NCBI RefSeq assembly: GCF_001695855.1
Contig: NZ_MBSS01000024.1
Span: forward strand, 1-51,189
Direction of reading: 5' to 3'
Length of the DNA: 51,189 bases
DNA from: Ensifer sp. LC163
Lineage (GTDB): Bacteria > Pseudomonadota > Alphaproteobacteria > Rhizobiales > Rhizobiaceae
In this document: piece after piece, positions 50,002-51,189 of the stretch
Position numbering within the stretch: the stretch's first letter is position 1
Layout of the letters: the number at the start of each line of letters is the position of its first letter
The notes under the pieces: generated by a model
Databases searched by the model: none
What the model saw: only the letters and a program-made list of their open reading frames with translations
Told to the model about the DNA's origin: nothing
Program-made: the position numbers and the translations under genes

Positions 50002-50471
50002 GAGTCGACCCCCAGGATGTTTGCAACCTCTAAGGGGGCATACTAGGCCCGAACATGCATCATGTCATGAGAAAATGGGGATTAATCCGATTGGACCAAT
50101 TTCACGAAGCTATTGAGGAAAAAAGCTTTTTTTGACTGAACTTTCCGAATTGGTCGGTTGTAACATATCTTGAGTAGTGAAACTCGCGTTGTTCATCGAG
50201 ACAATGATGCAACGCGTATCGATCGCATGGCGATATTTTGCAACTGGATTTGGCGGCGTTCCTCGTGTGCCAACCAGCAGACACTTCGTGGGCGGCCCCT
50301 GGTCGCCTGCCCAGGAGGCCGCAAGCTTTCGGCTGAGTATAGCGGCGAAACGTCCCCTATTGCGGTCGCCGAGGGCGGTTGCAAGCCGCTTGCGACCCGA
50401 GCCTCGGAGTTGAGCCTGTCCGGCTCGCCTGGCGCATCTTGGAGGGCTTCGCATCATCGCGCACCTGCCTA
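50002..50471. other. 470-bp intergenic region upstream of the LuxR gene
   Basis: It holds the presumed promoter of the LuxR-type regulator. Visible features are the palindrome ATTGGACCAAT (50090-50100), GACCAATT (50094-50101) with AATTGGTC (50148-50155), and a 14-bp A/T palindrome AAAAAAGCTTTTTT near 50119-50132. Short open frames on both strands have no supporting ribosome sites or family resemblance. No gene is called. Confidence 0.5.
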
Positions 50472-50570
50472 CTGCGTAATTCCTTAAATCGGAATCGATT
50501 TAAGGAATTACGCAGCAACTCAAAGTGTTACAGCGACCTTTGCGCGTCTAAATAGACGCGCGGCGCTGTA
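50472..50570 (-). repeat. Composite palindromic intergenic repeat, copy B (inverted)
   Basis: Reverse orientation of the unit at 27679-27782. CTGCGTAATT pairs with AATTACGCAG (50472-50515), with inner CCTTAAATCG-type pairing. Then TACAGCG pairs with CGCTGTA (50529-50570), with inner GCGCGTCTA/TAGACGCGC. Differences from copy A are mostly compensated within the stems. Confidence 0.85.
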
Positions 50571-50699
50571 GGCCCAAGCGGGCGCGTTCTCTTTCGGCAC
50601 GGGGGGCGACGCGGCGTTCATCTGCCTTTGAAGGTGGCATTTTTGTTGATTTTGTTTTGTGCTTGCTTGGGGGCGCGGATTTGAGGGCTCCAGAACGGC

Positions 50700-50734
50700 A
50701 AAAAGCCCGCGGACATTGCTGTCCTGCGGGCTTT
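50700..50734 (-). terminator. Rho-independent terminator of the rRNA/tRNA-fMet transcript
   Basis: Reading leftward, GCCCGC-A-GGAC pairs with GTCC-GCGGGC and is followed by TTTTT (50700-50704). It starts 8 nt after the tRNA 3' end. Confidence 0.85.
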
Positions 50735-50742
50735 GTTTGATC

Positions 50743-50819
<77 letters not shown>

Positions 50820-50828
50820 CCATCGCGG

Positions 50829-50915
50829 TAAACCGCTTTGCGGTTTATCCGCTTTCTCCCGGGTTTTGCCTTCGGCAAAATCCCGTTTGTCCGGTCCGAG
50901 TTTTGCGAAGCAAAA
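50829..50915 (-). repeat. Three small hairpins in the 5S-tRNA spacer
   Basis: TAAACCGC/GCGGTTTA (50829-50847, loop TTT), TTTTGCC/GGCAAAA (50864-50880, loop TTC) and TTTTGC/GCAAAA (50901-50915, loop GAA) stand in series between the tRNA and 5S genes. They may be processing or stability elements of the rRNA precursor. Confidence 0.6.
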
Positions 50916-50950
50916 TCTCGTTTGTTTCTGAGTTTTCAGTCTAACCAAAC

Positions 50951-50974
50951 AAAAGGGCCGCTTGAGGGCGGCCC
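50951..50974 (-). terminator. Hairpin with T-rich tail downstream of 5S
   Basis: GGGCCGC (50955-50961) pairs with GCGGCCC (50968-50974). Reading leftward it is followed by TTTTGTTTGG. It looks like a terminator or partial terminator between 5S and tRNA-fMet, although the tRNA probably needs some read-through or its own promoter. Confidence 0.65.
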
Positions 50975-51096
50975 ATTGTTCGGCTGGGCCGAGGTTTGTG
51001 TGTGTCGAGAAGAGTTTATCTGCGCCGCTACCTTGTCCTTCTCGGCGTTGCCTCGAAGGGGAGCGGCGTATCCGGTTGTTTTTCTTGCGCTTTGCA

Positions 51097-51189
51097 GACC
51101 TGGCAGCGACCTACTCTCCCGCGTCTTAAGACGAAGTACCATCGGCGCTGGGGCGTTTCACGGCCGTGTTCGGAATGGGAACGGGTGCA
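51097..51189 (-). rRNA. rrf: 5S ribosomal RNA, 3' part (runs off the window)
   Basis: Read leftward from the window edge, the sequence contains the 5S core CCCGTTCCCATTCCGAACAC, then GCCCCAGCGCCGATGGTACT and the 3' end GGGAGAGTAGGTCGCTGCCA. The 5' end lies outside the window. The 3' boundary near 51097 is set by comparison with typical rhizobial 5S (ending CCAGGTC). It is the tail of a leftward rRNA operon. Confidence 0.95.

Noticed and set aside
50110-50487. Short frames on both strands upstream of the LuxR gene
   Set aside because: They have no ribosome sites, no recognisable domains and mutually exclusive overlaps.

Overview
The window is high-GC alphaproteobacterial DNA, almost certainly from Rhizobiaceae and most likely Ensifer/Sinorhizobium. 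The genus is inferred from the dense set of ABC solute importers with GntR, LysR and XRE-cupin regulators, from two kinds of intergenic palindromic repeat of the type common in that genus, and from the right end of the window. That end holds the tail of a leftward rRNA operon (partial 5S, then initiator tRNA), which places the segment on a chromosome.

Layout. 0.2-9.4 kb, leftward: ureohydrolase, an amino-acid-type importer without its own ATPase, a complete PotABCD-type polyamine importer and a nitrilase-family amidase, then a separate VOC ring-cleaving dioxygenase. 9.6-12.8 kb: a divergent GcvA-like LysR regulator, a class I/II aminotransferase and a convergent EamA exporter. 12.9-20.3 kb: a second PotABCD-type importer with a metallo-beta-lactamase-fold hydrolase and an aldehyde dehydrogenase, divergent from a TetR regulator and a SnoaL-like protein. 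20.3-21.5 kb: a small membrane protein and a transglutaminase-like protein with an altered active site. 22.0-27.6 kb: puuA-puuB (gamma-glutamylputrescine route), a GntR regulator, a PuuR-like XRE-cupin regulator and an Xaa-Pro peptidase. 28.2-34.4 kb: a FadR-type regulator, a cystathionine-lyase-type PLP enzyme and a four-gene CUT1-type importer. 34.6-39.6 kb: a cytochrome c and an aa3-type oxidase operon with two subunit III genes. 39.6-43.3 kb: a leftward operon of a DUF3300 protein, a DUF2950 protein and an unknown membrane protein. 43.6-50.0 kb: a type I secretion cluster with two glycine-rich repeat proteins, an ABC exporter, an HlyD-type adaptor, a lone IS3 OrfA-like HTH protein and a LuxR regulator. 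50.5-51.2 kb: a composite repeat, tRNA-fMet and 5S rRNA.

How the genes work together. The first half looks like a catabolic island for polyamines and guanidino compounds. It has two polyamine importers, a ureohydrolase, an amidase, aldehyde dehydrogenase, aminotransferase and the PuuA/PuuB pair, each block with its own divergent regulator. Most gene joints inside the importer operons are 1-4 nt overlaps, which indicates translational coupling. Each of the four binding-protein genes is instead followed by a GC-rich hairpin.

The most novel part is the type I secretion cluster. Its main predicted cargo has four tandem ~75-residue Gly/Asn/Gln-rich repeats and no export signal peptide. Its ABC exporter has lost the canonical LSGGQ signature and the Walker B glutamate. 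All product names are from reading the translations by eye; no database search was possible.
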